From: Leishmania infantum JPCM5
Lineage: Eukaryota; Euglenozoa; Kinetoplastea; Trypanosomatida; Trypanosomatidae
DNA: 64,000 nucleotides
Direction of reading: 5' to 3'
Assembly: GCF_000002875.2 (NCBI RefSeq)
Contig: NC_009420.2
Span: forward strand, 2,270,951-2,334,950
Below are positions 10,598-21,005 of the stretch, one piece after another. Below the pieces are notes generated by a model. The model saw only the letters and a program-made list of their open reading frames with translations. It did not search any database and had not been told where the DNA came from. The translations under genes were made by a program, and so were the position numbers. Position 1 is the first letter of the stretch, and every line of letters begins with the position of its first letter.

Positions 10598-12129
10598 GTA
10601 TTAACGCATGGAGGTGCACACAATAAAAGCAGAGACGAAAAAAAAAGGAAAAAAAAAAAGGAACAGCACGTCTCACGAGTCTGCCAAAAACATGAACAAA
10701 ACCGTTAAACATGTGCGAGCCGCCGACAAGATACGAGGAGAGATGCACCTGACCACAGAATATAATGAATACACGTACACACATGTATGCGCCAGCACAC
10801 GGAGTGCATCGAGTAAGATGCGTTGTGCGCTTCCATCTGGGGTCGGCGTCGGCACTCACTTTACCCTTCGTATCGGCGCTCGGTGAGGGGCGGCATGAAG
10901 TCGTGAGCAAGATGGATAAGGAGAGAGAGAAGGGCAAAACTCACAAAACAAAAAAAAACGGCAAAAAAAGCACAGTTCTGTTGTTGCGGATTTCATTTCG
11001 CAGCATACCACGAGGGTGGGCGTATAATAAACTCGGTGAATCACTGAGGAGGAGCAGCCGAGCTGTGCACTCGCTTTCAAAGACGGAGAGCGCCCACAGC
11101 GATCCTCATACCTTTACCTTTGGTATGTTGCCTGTGGTTGTGTGCGTGCGTGTCTACCGCGTTCCGTTGAGGAAGAGAGGATGCAGAAGAGGGAAAAAAG
11201 GGCGCGTCCTCAAAAAACAGGAACTGCAGCAGCGAACCCACTTCATGCATGCATCCCATGCAGCACAGAGAAGCCATCGTGCAGGCCAGCGCGGAAAAAA
11301 GATGGGCAATCGACTCACAGACCCGTTCTCCCGTGCCGTCTTGGGCAGAGAGAGGGGAAGAGGAGAAACAACAGAAACCCCGAGAGAGGCAGAGGCGGAG
11401 ACAGAAACGAATACAGCCGAAAGACGACTGCGCGTCATGTGCTTGAGGAGGAAGAGAGCCGCGAAAAAAGAATGTTTAAGGCAGGCCCAGTATGCCAAGC
11501 ACACGAAAAACTCGTCTTCCCATCAATCTTCACGTCACCGTTTTTTTTACTGGTTCGATCTCTTTTCGAATGCAAGCTGCGTTCTTCTTTTCTTGCTTCG
11601 ACTTTGGCCCCTTTTTTTTTCGTTTTCCCTTTCGCGGCGAGGCGTTTGGCGACCTATTCTCTGGCGGCTGTCGTTTTCATTCGTTTCGCTGGGGCTGGCA
11701 TCCTCGAAGGGCAAGAAAAGGGAGTGAGGGGAAGGAGTAAAGAAGACAGACCCTTCCTTACACCGCCCCCCACCCCCCCAGAGCACGAAAAACAAATAAC
11801 CCAATGGGAGAAGTACATACAACAACGGACACACGGAAAAACACCAAAGAAAAAGCACGATAAGCGCCGTGCCAAAGAAACAGCGACAGGGGAAAGGCTA
11901 GCAAGAGGGCAGGCACCGACACGTGAAACCGGCAACAGAGAGATACATCACACACACGCACACACACAGAGGAAGCGCAACAGGCAAGTAGAGCATCAGG
12001 AGGGAGGGAAAGTACACAAAAACAAACAAGAAACCACCCATGCCCGGCAGCAAACAAGCTACAACCGACCTGCAATCAACAACAGGCAGCCACGTAATCG
12101 GGCACTTTGTTTCCCCTTCAACCACCTCT

Positions 12130-12560
12130 GCTCGGTCATCGAGCGAGAGATGAGCTGCATGCTATCCTTTCAAGGAACCCCGCCCCGCACATCTGAGCGC
12201 GACACCTGCCTCCAGCTCTAAGCAGCCGCCCCAGAGCCTCACCGCTCATGTCGGTCGCCACACGATGCATCCCCTCGGAGGTGGCACTCCGGCTCCCCTG
12301 ACCAGTAGGTGGTGTAAGGGGCCAGGGGATGGGGTGCACGCTCGAGTGGCGTTCGCGCTTTACCCATCATGTGGATCCTGCGAGCCTCTTCCCTGCCGCA
12401 GGTCGCTTCGGCGACCACGCCGTCCACGACCTGACCCGCCGACATCCGCAGCGATGCATCGCTCAGACTTTCCCTGCGCCGTAGGTACCTGACCTTGTCG
12501 CCCATCAGACGTGGCTCGGCATTCGGCAGAGGGATAGGGTTAGGGGGAGGGGCTGCGTGG
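12130..12560 (-). repeat. SIDER-like degenerate retroposon (candidate)
   Basis: A 430 bp GC-rich, high-complexity island sits inside low-complexity DNA. It contains a perfect 6-bp stem with a TTCG loop on plus (12401-12416; GGTCGC-TTCG-GCGACC). In the transcribed orientation it begins with a pyrimidine-rich block and CCCCTAACCC near 12540. Size, composition and position in intergenic DNA resemble Leishmania SIDER elements. By eye I find no convincing alignment with the island at 4280-5060, so the two may belong to different subgroups or not both be SIDERs. Ends are approximate. Confidence 0.4.
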
Positions 12561-14777
12561 CTCTCTCCCCCCTCCAACACACACGCACAGAGAGACAGAG
12601 AGAGAATGTGCAACACGCTGACGCCCTTGTGGGGTGCCTTCCTGTTATCAGGGCCGTAGGCGAGACTGAATACCCCAAGAAAGGAAATGAAAGGCAAACA
12701 AGCCTGAGGGAGAAACGACATGCGGTCCAAGCCCACTTTGGTCACGTTCACTCGGTTGAACGGGCCATCGCGCGTGAATAGAGCAAGAATGAGGAGGGCA
12801 ACGAAAAGGCGACTTTCCGGTGATGTAAACCTCTTCCCTTGACAACGGCGACGACTTTTGATCACTGGTTCTTGGACCGGGTGGCAGGGAGGAGAGTGCT
12901 GATTGGCGCAACACGTATGCATCATGAAGGGAAGTAGGACAAGCGAAAAAGTGTTTCTCGGCGTCAAGAACAAGGAAAAACAAAAGGAAGGGAAACACGA
13001 AGAGCACCAAAGATGAGGAAGAGAGCGTGCACTTGATAAAATCAGCACACGGTTTGCACGGAAGGCTCGCGGTAGGAGATGAAAAAGAGCGCGTGCTCAA
13101 CGGGCAGGCCATTGATTGCGCTCTACTCCTGCGCCGCTCAGTGTAGAGTTTTGGGCGCGTTTCTCGCCTCCTCTTCTGCTTTTCGGCGGCACCAGCACAC
13201 CAATACAAATGCCCAATTCATCGACCAAGCGCTCGCGTGGTTGCCGGTCCTCATCTCTGGCCGGAAACGCCAGAGACCTGGAGCGATGCGTGTTGCGTGG
13301 ACGAGAGAAGGGCGGCCAGGTGGCCATCCTGCGAATCCACACACAGACACAAAAGTGCCAGCCCCACAAGCAAGAGCAACAAAAAATTGCGAGAGACTGC
13401 TAGCGTCGAGGGATGGAGCAGAAGGCAAACCGTAGGAGAGCACGGCATATCCGGAAGGAGGAGAAACAAAGAGCAAAAAAAAACAAGAACGCCACCGAGA
13501 GGCCATTACCAAAAGAAAAAAAAAGCATTTTTTTTTGAGGCTGGCATGTGTCAAGTAGATGACATCACAACGCAGGACCGGCTTCTTTTTGTTATTGTTC
13601 CGCAAGTCTCGCTCTCGATCGTCGAAATTGTTCTTTCCATGGCTTTAGACTTCTTCTCTCCTCCCTTCTCTTTCGATATCTTTTCCGCTGCTGTCCCCTT
13701 TCTCTCGCGCACTCGGTCCTGTTCCTAGTTTGAAAAGAACGCGACGGGATCGAGCCTTTATATATATCGGCCTTTTGTCCATCGTGTCCACTCTATGACG
13801 AATAAGGCAGCACATATGCGCGCAGAGCCCCATGGCATATACCGCTGTTGCACCATACGACCACATGCTCGTCGAAACGCAAAGGTTATGGAGAAGGCGA
13901 AACACATGGACATGGATCCCGAGGCATTCTGTTCACCTATTCCGACCCTTTTCGGACTCCTGTAGTCTGCTCTCTATGCACCCCCTCCCCCGCCCCATGA
14001 CGCTTGCTTGCGTTTTTTTCTGAGAGCCAAAACTTGCCGTCACGGAAGGCAGCCTCAGAATCACCCTAACACCGCAGAGAGACCGACAGAAGAGGGAGGA
14101 GGAAACGAAAAGAGCGGCTCGAGCACTCGAACCCAAAAAGGACGGCGCGCAGGCACACTAAGAGGGATGGATAGGAACGAGGCCAACAAGTGAGCGAAAG
14201 GGGCGCAACACGAAATGGGACGAGGCAAACGAAAAGTGTGCCGGAAGCTTCCACACTTCTACTCTGGCTTCTTTTCGGCATGTCTGCACCGTTACTTCGT
14301 AACTTTTCAAGGAACGCGAAGATTCTTTGCAGCACAAGACAAAAACGCAACCACCTCGGTTTTGGTGATCCCCCCTCCCTCCTCTCTCCTTGCGACACTT
14401 CAGGTGATGGGGAAAACTCTCCAACAAAATAGAACCAGAGGATCAGCATACTTCACCAGTGTGCATTGTGCACAGTTGTGTATGCGTGCAAACAGGCGGA
14501 GCTACACAGAGAGACAGAGTCACGGCGGAGGCAGAGGGAGGGCGAGAAGGGACAACTCCCAAAATGCGATTACACTCTCTGCGTTACCGCCGCTGCATCA
14601 CTTTCCGCCCTCCTTCCCACATATGTCGAGTTGGTTTTTGCTCAGGATCAAATCATCGGCCTTCTTTTCTTTTTTCGGAGGCAGTTGCCGCTTCTTCAAA
14701 GGGGCGTATCGTGGCGCGGCTGTCACCTCTGTGGCTGTTCTTCGTATTACTACGTTTCTTGTGCGTGCCGTGTGCCT

Positions 14778-14791
14778 ATTATTATTATTAT
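14778..14791. repeat. (ATT)n microsatellite
   Basis: About four to five ATT units lie inside a plus-strand pyrimidine-rich block of the gene-free stretch. Confidence 0.8.
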
Positions 14792-14853
14792 TTTCGAGCA
14801 ACTTGTTTTTGTTGCGCACCCCTCTTGTTGTGCCCTTCTTCTCTCTCGCTCAA

Positions 14854-14879
14854 TGTGTGTATGTGTGTGTGTGTGTGTG
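14854..14879. repeat. (TG)n microsatellite
   Basis: An imperfect TG dinucleotide run of about 26 bases, interrupted once by an A. Confidence 0.9.
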
Positions 14880-15220
14880 AACAACCTCCTCGTCTTCTGC
14901 ATCTATGTGTACACACACAAACAGAGCGAGCGAGACAAGAGGAGGAGACGCAGCAAACATAGAAACGAAAAACCAACAAGGCAAGCGGGAAAGAGACAGA
15001 CACAGGGCCACCGACACAATATGACAAGTAAGAGACGAAAACAGCAACAACAAAAGTGGGAGAGGGATCCGCAACATGCACAGCCGCCGTCCTCTCGTTT
15101 CATCTGGTCGTGTGCTCTCTCCCTCTCTCTTGCTCTCTTTTGCTATCTCTCCCCTTTTGTCCCCTCATGGTCGTGTTTTCTCATGTGTTGCGCGCACAAC
15201 GTTTGAGATGTGAGGAGGAG

Positions 15221-15242
15221 GTGTGTGTGTGTGTGTGTGTGT
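15221..15242. repeat. (GT)n microsatellite
   Basis: A perfect GT run of about 22 bases, within the probable 3' flank of the GDPD gene. Confidence 0.9.
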
Positions 15243-16052
15243 ATCGGCGGGCCGGTGTAGGGGAAGAGGGGTTACAAGCAGAGAGCTCCTCACGGGATCG
15301 ACAACGCGGATGTGCCGAAACGAGAGAGCAGCACACAAAACACACGAAAAAGGTAGCCCCAAAAAAAAATAAGATAAGGGAGCAGTGAAAAAGTCACACA
15401 CACAAAAAGGAAAAGACCGAAAACGTAACACTGCTGAGGGAGTGCGGTTGGTGTAGAGTGGAAAGAGCGATGCGTTTGACGAGCAAGCAAGGAAAAGAAC
15501 CATCGCTGGTGTGTTCTTTGCGGGTCACCCGTTGACGTATACCGCCGCTCATTCGTTTTCCAATCGGTATCCCTTCACGGTTGGATGGTGTGCACCCATC
15601 ATCCGTCACATCCACTGCTACGGTGCGTTGCTGTGGTGAATCTGTGTGTGCGTGTGTGTGTATATAAATATATATGTTTGAGCTTCACGGGCACGCATGC
15701 ACCCCAAACCGCATCTGCGCGTACGGACAGCAAAGAGCAAAGACGGCCCGACGGGGCTGGTAGGGAAGTTGGAGGCGAGGGTGAAGAAACTTGACGAAGA
15801 AAGAGAGCATGCGACCACACGCAAATACAAAAACGGAAACAAAACGCGCCGGCGACATCACGCAGTCGAGCAGAAAAAGGCGAAAAAAGAGACGAGATGA
15901 CGCTGAAAAAAAAGCACAGAGGTTTACCTTGATGATCTCTTTCCTTCTTTTTTGTATCTCCTACGGTGCCATAAAGAGCGTGCGCGTCCTCGAAGAGGCC
16001 TGGAAGCTGCATGGTAACTGCAAGGGTGTTGGTGTCTCCGCGGGCCACCGTC

Positions 16053-17003
16053 TTAGCGACAGCCACGCTCTTGGAGGTACGCGAGCAGCATCGCAGGCCG
16101 GTCTGTCTGTATGATGCCGGCCCCGATGTGTTCAACCACATAGCCCCAGTTCGCGTCCTTGTCACGCAGCGCGTGGTCATCGCTGTAACCGCCGCAGGTG
16201 GTCGGCCAAATGGTGTTGATCCACAGCGCCGCACCCGAGTTCTTGGCGAGCTTTCGAATGTACTGCAGCATGTCGGCATTTTCCTTCTCGAAGTTCACCT
16301 CATACAGGGCGTGGTTGGCGGCAAAGGCGCGGTCGATGCTCTCGTACGTTGTGGTGTCCGTGATATTCAAAATGGGCATGAAAATAACACGGTTGAGCAA
16401 ATCCGCAGAGTACCGCTTGCACAGCTCATCGAAGGGAATCTCCGACTTTAGAATCGTCTGCTCCACCATCCCCGTCTTCACGAGCAGAGGGTAGAGCTCA
16501 TCCAGGTAGACGTCGGCCTTGTCCAAGTTGAGGATGACGCGGTCCTTCGCCAGGAGTAGCACCTCCTCCACCGTCGGCACCGTGAACTCCGTCATGTTGC
16601 CAAGTCCGTCCTTCAGACGCAGCGCACGCACCTCGGCAAGAGTGTGATCGCACACTCTACCTTTACCATTCGTTGTACGGTCGAGCGTCTCGTCGTGCAT
16701 GAGGATGAGCGCGCCGTCACTTGTGCGCCAGACATCGACTTCGACTATGTCAGCCCCCATCTGGATGCAGCTCTCCACAGCCTCGAGCGTGTTCTCGACG
16801 TAGTTGCGCCAGTCACCGCGGTGGCATGCGACGCAGACCGGGAACTTCGAGTCGGGGGAGTGCAGTAAGAAGCGCAGCTGAGGGCGCGGGTTCGTTCCAT
16901 CACGGACAAATCGCTGGATCAGCGGCTTGTGGTGGGCCTGGTTGTCCTGCGCGATGTTCGTGTGCTGGGGCCACCGCTGGCACATGGTCGACGCTGACCT
17001 CAT
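16053..17003 (-). CDS. Glycerophosphodiester phosphodiesterase (GDPD)
   Basis: The 316-residue protein carries the GDPD TIM-barrel signature: CHRG at 60-63 (catalytic His61 and Arg62), EVDVWRTSDG with the metal-binding Glu88/Asp90 pair, and HDETLDRTTNGKG with the second His103 and Asp104. The family hydrolyses deacylated phospholipids (glycerophosphodiesters) to glycerol-3-phosphate and an alcohol, in a metal-dependent reaction. The barrel continues to a WTINTxWP-like strand (ALWINTIWP) and QTDRP near the C terminus, where GDPDs usually carry a conserved TDRP/TDYP element, so the domain looks complete. No signal peptide or membrane segment is visible, which suggests a cytosolic or organellar soluble enzyme. 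A second in-frame ATG at 16985 is possible, but 17003 is the first ATG. The gene is followed downstream by the 8.5 kb gene-free stretch, so its 3' UTR may be exceptionally long. Confidence 0.92.
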   Translation of the reverse strand: MRSASTMCQRWPQHTNIAQDNQAHHKPLIQRFVRDGTNPRPQLRFLLHSPDSKFPVCVACHRGDWRNYVENTLEAVESCIQMGADIVEVDVWRTSDGALILMHDETLDRTTNGKGRVCDHTLAEVRALRLKDGLGNMTEFTVPTVEEVLLLAKDRVILNLDKADVYLDELYPLLVKTGMVEQTILKSEIPFDELCKRYSADLLNRVIFMPILNITDTTTYESIDRAFAANHALYEVNFEKENADMLQYIRKLAKNSGAALWINTIWPTTCGGYSDDHALRDKDANWGYVVEHIGAGIIQTDRPAMLLAYLQERGCR

Positions 17004-19133
17004 TTTGACTGGGGCTGTCTAAGAAGGAGCGAAAGCGCCAATGAGCAGAGGAAGCGAGGGAGACAGGGTTGATGGCTCGGCGGAAGAAGGCAAGATCACG
17101 GAAGATGGGCTGCGCAGAAGACAGGGACCGTGCAGAAATGCAGCGATCACACTGCGCGTAGCTAGAGTGAGAACCCCCGCCCAAAAAAAAAAGAGAAGCC
17201 TGCTGGCGTTCCGCTTTCTATTTTGGAGAAACTGCAATGAGAAGGGCGATCGCCATAGAGGTGTGTACGTGTCTGCTTCTGATTATACTTGTGTGTGTGT
17301 GTGTGCCGTGCATGAACAGAGATAGAGCTACAAAAGGTGTGCAGGAGAGCGTTGAGTGCCATTGCCTTTGTAAGTGCGTGCGTGTGCGTGAGGGAAAGAG
17401 GGACCAGGGCATGAAGCGACGCAGAAGAGAGAGTGGGATGTGTGCGATGTGTCGGGGGGGAGGCGGGGGGGGGGCGCGACGAAAAGAGAAGGTAGCAGCC
17501 CATCATGCGAAAGAAAGAGAGTTCCCACGGGGAAGAGTTTGACGGCGCAAGCGACGCCCCAAGCAGTTTGGTTCGGTGGTGTCATAATGGACAAGAGAAG
17601 AAGGGAGCGTGAAAGGAGGAGGTGAAAGCGATCAGTCACGGTAGACAAACGCGCATTTTCGAGCGAAGACGTATAACCTGCAAGGCAGGAGACGCCCGCC
17701 ACGTTGTTGAATGAGCCTTTCCGGCGACGTGTCCACTCGTTCGCGCAACGCTCTGGAGAAGCGTCCAGCACGTGAAGGAGGCGTGACCGGGAGTGGGCAG
17801 GCGTAACGAGTGTATTTTTCCTCGCAAAAAAGTAACAGAGCCGCGAGGTAACGAATCTCAATGCACCGTAGGGTGAGCCTAAACCCGTGTGCACTAGCAC
17901 ACACCTGATTCACTGATGTATCTATAGGTTGCTTGGTGCATCCCTCACAAGACTCTACAGACGAAGAAGACCGGGGCACATTGGCCTGCGTCGAGAGAAC
18001 AAGCTGGGCAAAGTCAGCATGGGCCACAAGAGGAACAATGATGCGGTACACACGCACGCACACACGCAGGGGCGACACAGAGAGAGGGTCGATAAACACG
18101 GGTGGTGGAGTATAACCAATGACATTCACCTTCCAAAGCCAAACTCCGCCTGCCACTAGTACACATACATACACATGCACGCACAGTGTGAGCATTTGAA
18201 GCCATCTCCGCCATCGCGCTGGCGCATACACAGGTGTACCGTGAAGTCTCGCTGTGACGCGGCACGGTCAGCGCGCACGCTCACTCTCCCAACGAAAATA
18301 GGAGTAGACGCAGCAACACGAACACGAGGAAAGACGAAAACGCATCCACAGTCGACAGCGAACGAACACAAATACACACATATCAAGACGTTGTCAAATA
18401 AAAGTGTAGAGAGAGATACAGACAGACGCCAACACGACACCGACACGCGCTCCAGCAGGCCTGAGGTTTGTGCCCATATGGCCAAGTATCGCCTGTTCTT
18501 TTTTTTTTTCCTCTGGACTGTATACGATGAGGAACCGACCAGAACATGAAACATGACCGCAGAAAAGACGCAGAGCACCTGAACAAGGGAAAAAAAACAA
18601 AGGCAAGAAGAAGCGCGCGCACATCTCTAATTACAATGAAATGGGGAGAGGGGGGGGGGGCAGAAACCTTAACAACCAGAGAATGGCCAAAGAATCAAAC
18701 AGCGAGCGCAGACACACATGGTCACGCCGTCGTAGTCTAGTTAGTAAGCAAAGAAAAAAAAGCTAATGGTGGTGTGGGAAAGGAGAAAGACCAGCGGAGA
18801 GACGATGCACGCAAATACACATATAGAGAGAGATGCACGCATGAAGAAGCGACGGAAGAAGTAAACATACAAACAACAGCAAAACAACAAAAAACTATGT
18901 GTTCTTCTGGGTGTTAGGCATTCCGCTAACATGCCTCGATTTGTGCATGTGCGTGCGTGCGTGTGTGTGTGTGTGTGCACGTGCTCTGCTTGTATGCACA
19001 CAGCAAGCGGGGAATGAGAGCGCCACCGGCGACGACCGAGGAGCGAGCTGGCAAGGTGGAGAGGTACGTGAGGCAGTGACACTGGCGTACGAAGCAAGAG
19101 AGAGAGCCCTGAACAACCCCACACAATCCTCAC
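17004..19133 (-). other. Intergenic/UTR region, no gene seen
   Basis: This 2.1 kb has purine-rich plus-strand character, a G-run near 17453-17474 and another at 18649-18660, and a (TG)n run at 18959-18977. Open frames of 100-200 codons exist on both strands but have low-complexity composition and non-ATG starts. No RNA gene is recognised. Confidence 0.65.
18959..18977. repeat. (GT)n microsatellite
   Basis: A short perfect GT run follows a GCGTGCGTGC stretch in the 3' flank of the polytopic membrane protein gene. Confidence 0.85.
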
Positions 19134-21005
19134 CTACCTCTTCCTCTCCGCGCTCCTGTCTGCAGATGCGGCGAAGTTGCCGATCGAGGAGGCAGAGGAT
19201 AGAGATGAGTAGGAGCTGCTGCGAGTGTGATAGGTGGTCTGACTCTGACCTGTGTAATCCGTCTCTTCATCTACGTACGTCGTCTGGGCCGTGTAGCTGT
19301 AGCTACTCGACCGCGTAAAGTCCCCCCCTTTGCGCGACACTGTTGTCCCCTCGTTCATGTACGTTGTAACCTCCGTGTAGTCATCCTCGTCCGATGCAGC
19401 GGTGGCCGTCACGCCGGATGCCTCCTCCGGCGTATAGCGTTCCGGACTGCCGCGGCGGCTCGACAAGCCACTCACGCCACGTCGGACCGCCCTGTTCGCG
19501 TGTCGCGAGGCCCTGTACCTCCATGAGCTGCCCTGGTCACTGATGGGTGTTCTGTCGGCATCGGCGGCCTCGCTGACGTGATCGCGGGGGCTGCCGTAGG
19601 GCACCTGCGACCGCCGCGGCGTCCCCTGTGGGAGCACCGGCTGCTCCTCGTCCGTCTCGAAATCCTCGTACTCCTCGTTGCCGCCGTGGTCGTCCACGTC
19701 GGCCGGGAAGGTGGCAAACGTCGTGGAGACGGAATCCACATCATCCCAGCCGTGCTCCGATGCCTTAAAGACGCGCGCGGGACCGGAGTCGGAGGTGTCC
19801 GTGCCGCCCAGCACCTTCGCTGCCTCCTCGTACTTGTCCTGAGGAGGTGTCCACTGCCTGTTCACACGGCGCTCCTCACGACTGCGGCGGCGGTAGAAGA
19901 TGAGCAGTAGGACCATCGTCACCATTAGGCAGAGGAAGATCCAGAGAAGGGTGAGGTAGACAGGTATCAACGCACATGCTAGGCGAACTCTCTCGCGGCC
20001 GCGGTGGATGCGCGCGGCGACGAAGTAGAGTGAAGTGAGCAGCATGCCGTTCGAGAAGAAGGAGCCGACGGTGTCGAACGCGACACCGATCTCGGAGCGG
20101 ACGCCGATGGTGTACTTCATCATGCTGCGCAGGCACGCCTCCACCACGCGCAGGCCAGCGCGGAAGCAAAACGGGATAAAGATAACGTACCACGAGCGGC
20201 TCATTCGCCCATCCAACTTGTAGCCAAGGAGTACCCATTGCGCGACGCCGCAGGCCATGTTCAAGAAGCCCATGGCAAAAATGCCGTTGTATATCACCGG
20301 GCTCGGGCGGTTGTTGCCCACCTCCATCTGCAACCGCACCCGCCGCGGCCAGCGCCAGATGAGTGAGGTGGTGTAGTACAGTATGTCACCCGCGATGGGC
20401 ATAGACATGTACGTCAGGTACAGCCCCACCTTCGACGCAGGATCGCTCCGGATCTGGGTGTACAGCACAAACGGAATGCAGAAGTAACTCAGAGCGGCGA
20501 GGCAGTTCCCGACGGGGGAGAGGCGATCTATCATAGACATCCCCTCCTGGTACGTCCTCGGCGTCAATATGTTGATCGCGACGGCAGCGGCGGCGACCAC
20601 CAGCATGATCGCCGCGAAGATCATGAGCGGCAGCATAATCATCGCCCAGCTCAACGAGATGTAGTTACCGTCGTTTGCTGCGAGCAAGACGAAAAAGAGA
20701 AGCAGCAGCGCCACCTCTACTAAGAGCACGAGCGAGTATACAATCACGGAGCCGACGGCTCCCAAGAGAGGGACAAACGGCCCCCACGTTCCGCTGGCGA
20801 GGAAGCCGTACGCATCTTCACCGATGGAGTCGTACAGGTACTTACGACTGCGGTTGTACAGAACAAGATAGGCCTGATAATAATGGTGTCGTAGCGTGAT
20901 CTTGCGGAAGTTCCACTTAACCTGCCGCGACGTCGTCGGTGAAATGAGGTCAAGAAGGTAGTACAACCTCCAGTTGCGCTTGCGTGGCGGGTGGTCGCAG
21001 CACAT
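19134..21005 (-). CDS. Polytopic membrane protein, TMEM185-like, with long acidic cytosolic tail
   Basis: The 623-residue protein starts at the ATG at 21005 (MCCDHPPRKRNWRLYY). About eight to ten hydrophobic segments occupy residues 75-375, for example SVIVYSLVLLVEVALLLLFF, AMIMLPLMIFAAIMLVVAAA and LIPVYLTLLWIFLCLMVTMV. Between them are short loops, including YKLDGRMSRSWYVIFIP, which resembles the repeated KLDG...W..VF.PLW element of TMEM185/Fragile-X-F family proteins. The C-terminal 240 residues are hydrophilic, rich in Ser, Thr, Tyr, Asp and Glu, and end in RSAERKR; this tail is probably cytosolic, disordered and phosphorylated. Function in trypanosomatids is unknown. The TMEM185 link rests on the loop motif and topology and should be treated as a suggestion. 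No transporter signature is recognised. Confidence 0.88.
   Translation of the reverse strand: MCCDHPPRKRNWRLYYLLDLISPTTSRQVKWNFRKITLRHHYYQAYLVLYNRSRKYLYDSIGEDAYGFLASGTWGPFVPLLGAVGSVIVYSLVLLVEVALLLLFFVLLAANDGNYISLSWAMIMLPLMIFAAIMLVVAAAAVAINILTPRTYQEGMSMIDRLSPVGNCLAALSYFCIPFVLYTQIRSDPASKVGLYLTYMSMPIAGDILYYTTSLIWRWPRRVRLQMEVGNNRPSPVIYNGIFAMGFLNMACGVAQWVLLGYKLDGRMSRSWYVIFIPFCFRAGLRVVEACLRSMMKYTIGVRSEIGVAFDTVGSFFSNGMLLTSLYFVAARIHRGRERVRLACALIPVYLTLLWIFLCLMVTMVLLLIFYRRRSREERRVNRQWTPPQDKYEEAAKVLGGTDTSDSGPARVFKASEHGWDDVDSVSTTFATFPADVDDHGGNEEYEDFETDEEQPVLPQGTPRRSQVPYGSPRDHVSEAADADRTPISDQGSSWRYRASRHANRAVRRGVSGLSSRRGSPERYTPEEASGVTATAASDEDDYTEVTTYMNEGTTVSRKGGDFTRSSSYSYTAQTTYVDEETDYTGQSQTTYHTRSSSYSSLSSASSIGNFAASADRSAERKR

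Larger units (their letters stand above)
7581..16052 (-). other. 8.5 kb gene-free stretch inside the transcription unit
   Basis: Between the hypothetical gene and the GDPD gene no frame has protein-like composition. The long frames are Arg/Lys/His/Ser-rich or Phe/Leu/Ser/Cys-rich products of purine- and pyrimidine-rich DNA. Most is purine-rich on plus (for example 9360-10260), but several blocks are pyrimidine-rich on plus (7990-8160, 11521-11700, 13580-13730, 14570-14860, 15094-15185). Two high-complexity islands occur: 8770-9330, with hairpins, and 12130-12560, SIDER-like. Microsatellites lie at 10584-10597, 14778-14791, 14854-14879 and 15221-15242. It could be the very long 3' UTR of the GDPD mRNA or hold unrecognised non-coding RNA genes. 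Confidence 0.65.

Noticed and set aside
11551..11570. TTCGAT/TTCGAA resembling a tRNA T-arm box
   Set aside because: It does not match the GGTTCGANNCC consensus and no cloverleaf arms surround it.
10765..11727. 320-codon open frame on plus
   Set aside because: The composition is low complexity and it overlaps the 359-codon frame in another phase; no motif is seen.
11142..12221. 359-codon open frame on plus
   Set aside because: It starts at a GTG, is Arg/Lys/Thr/His-rich from purine-rich DNA, and runs from low-complexity DNA into the SIDER-like island; no domain is seen.
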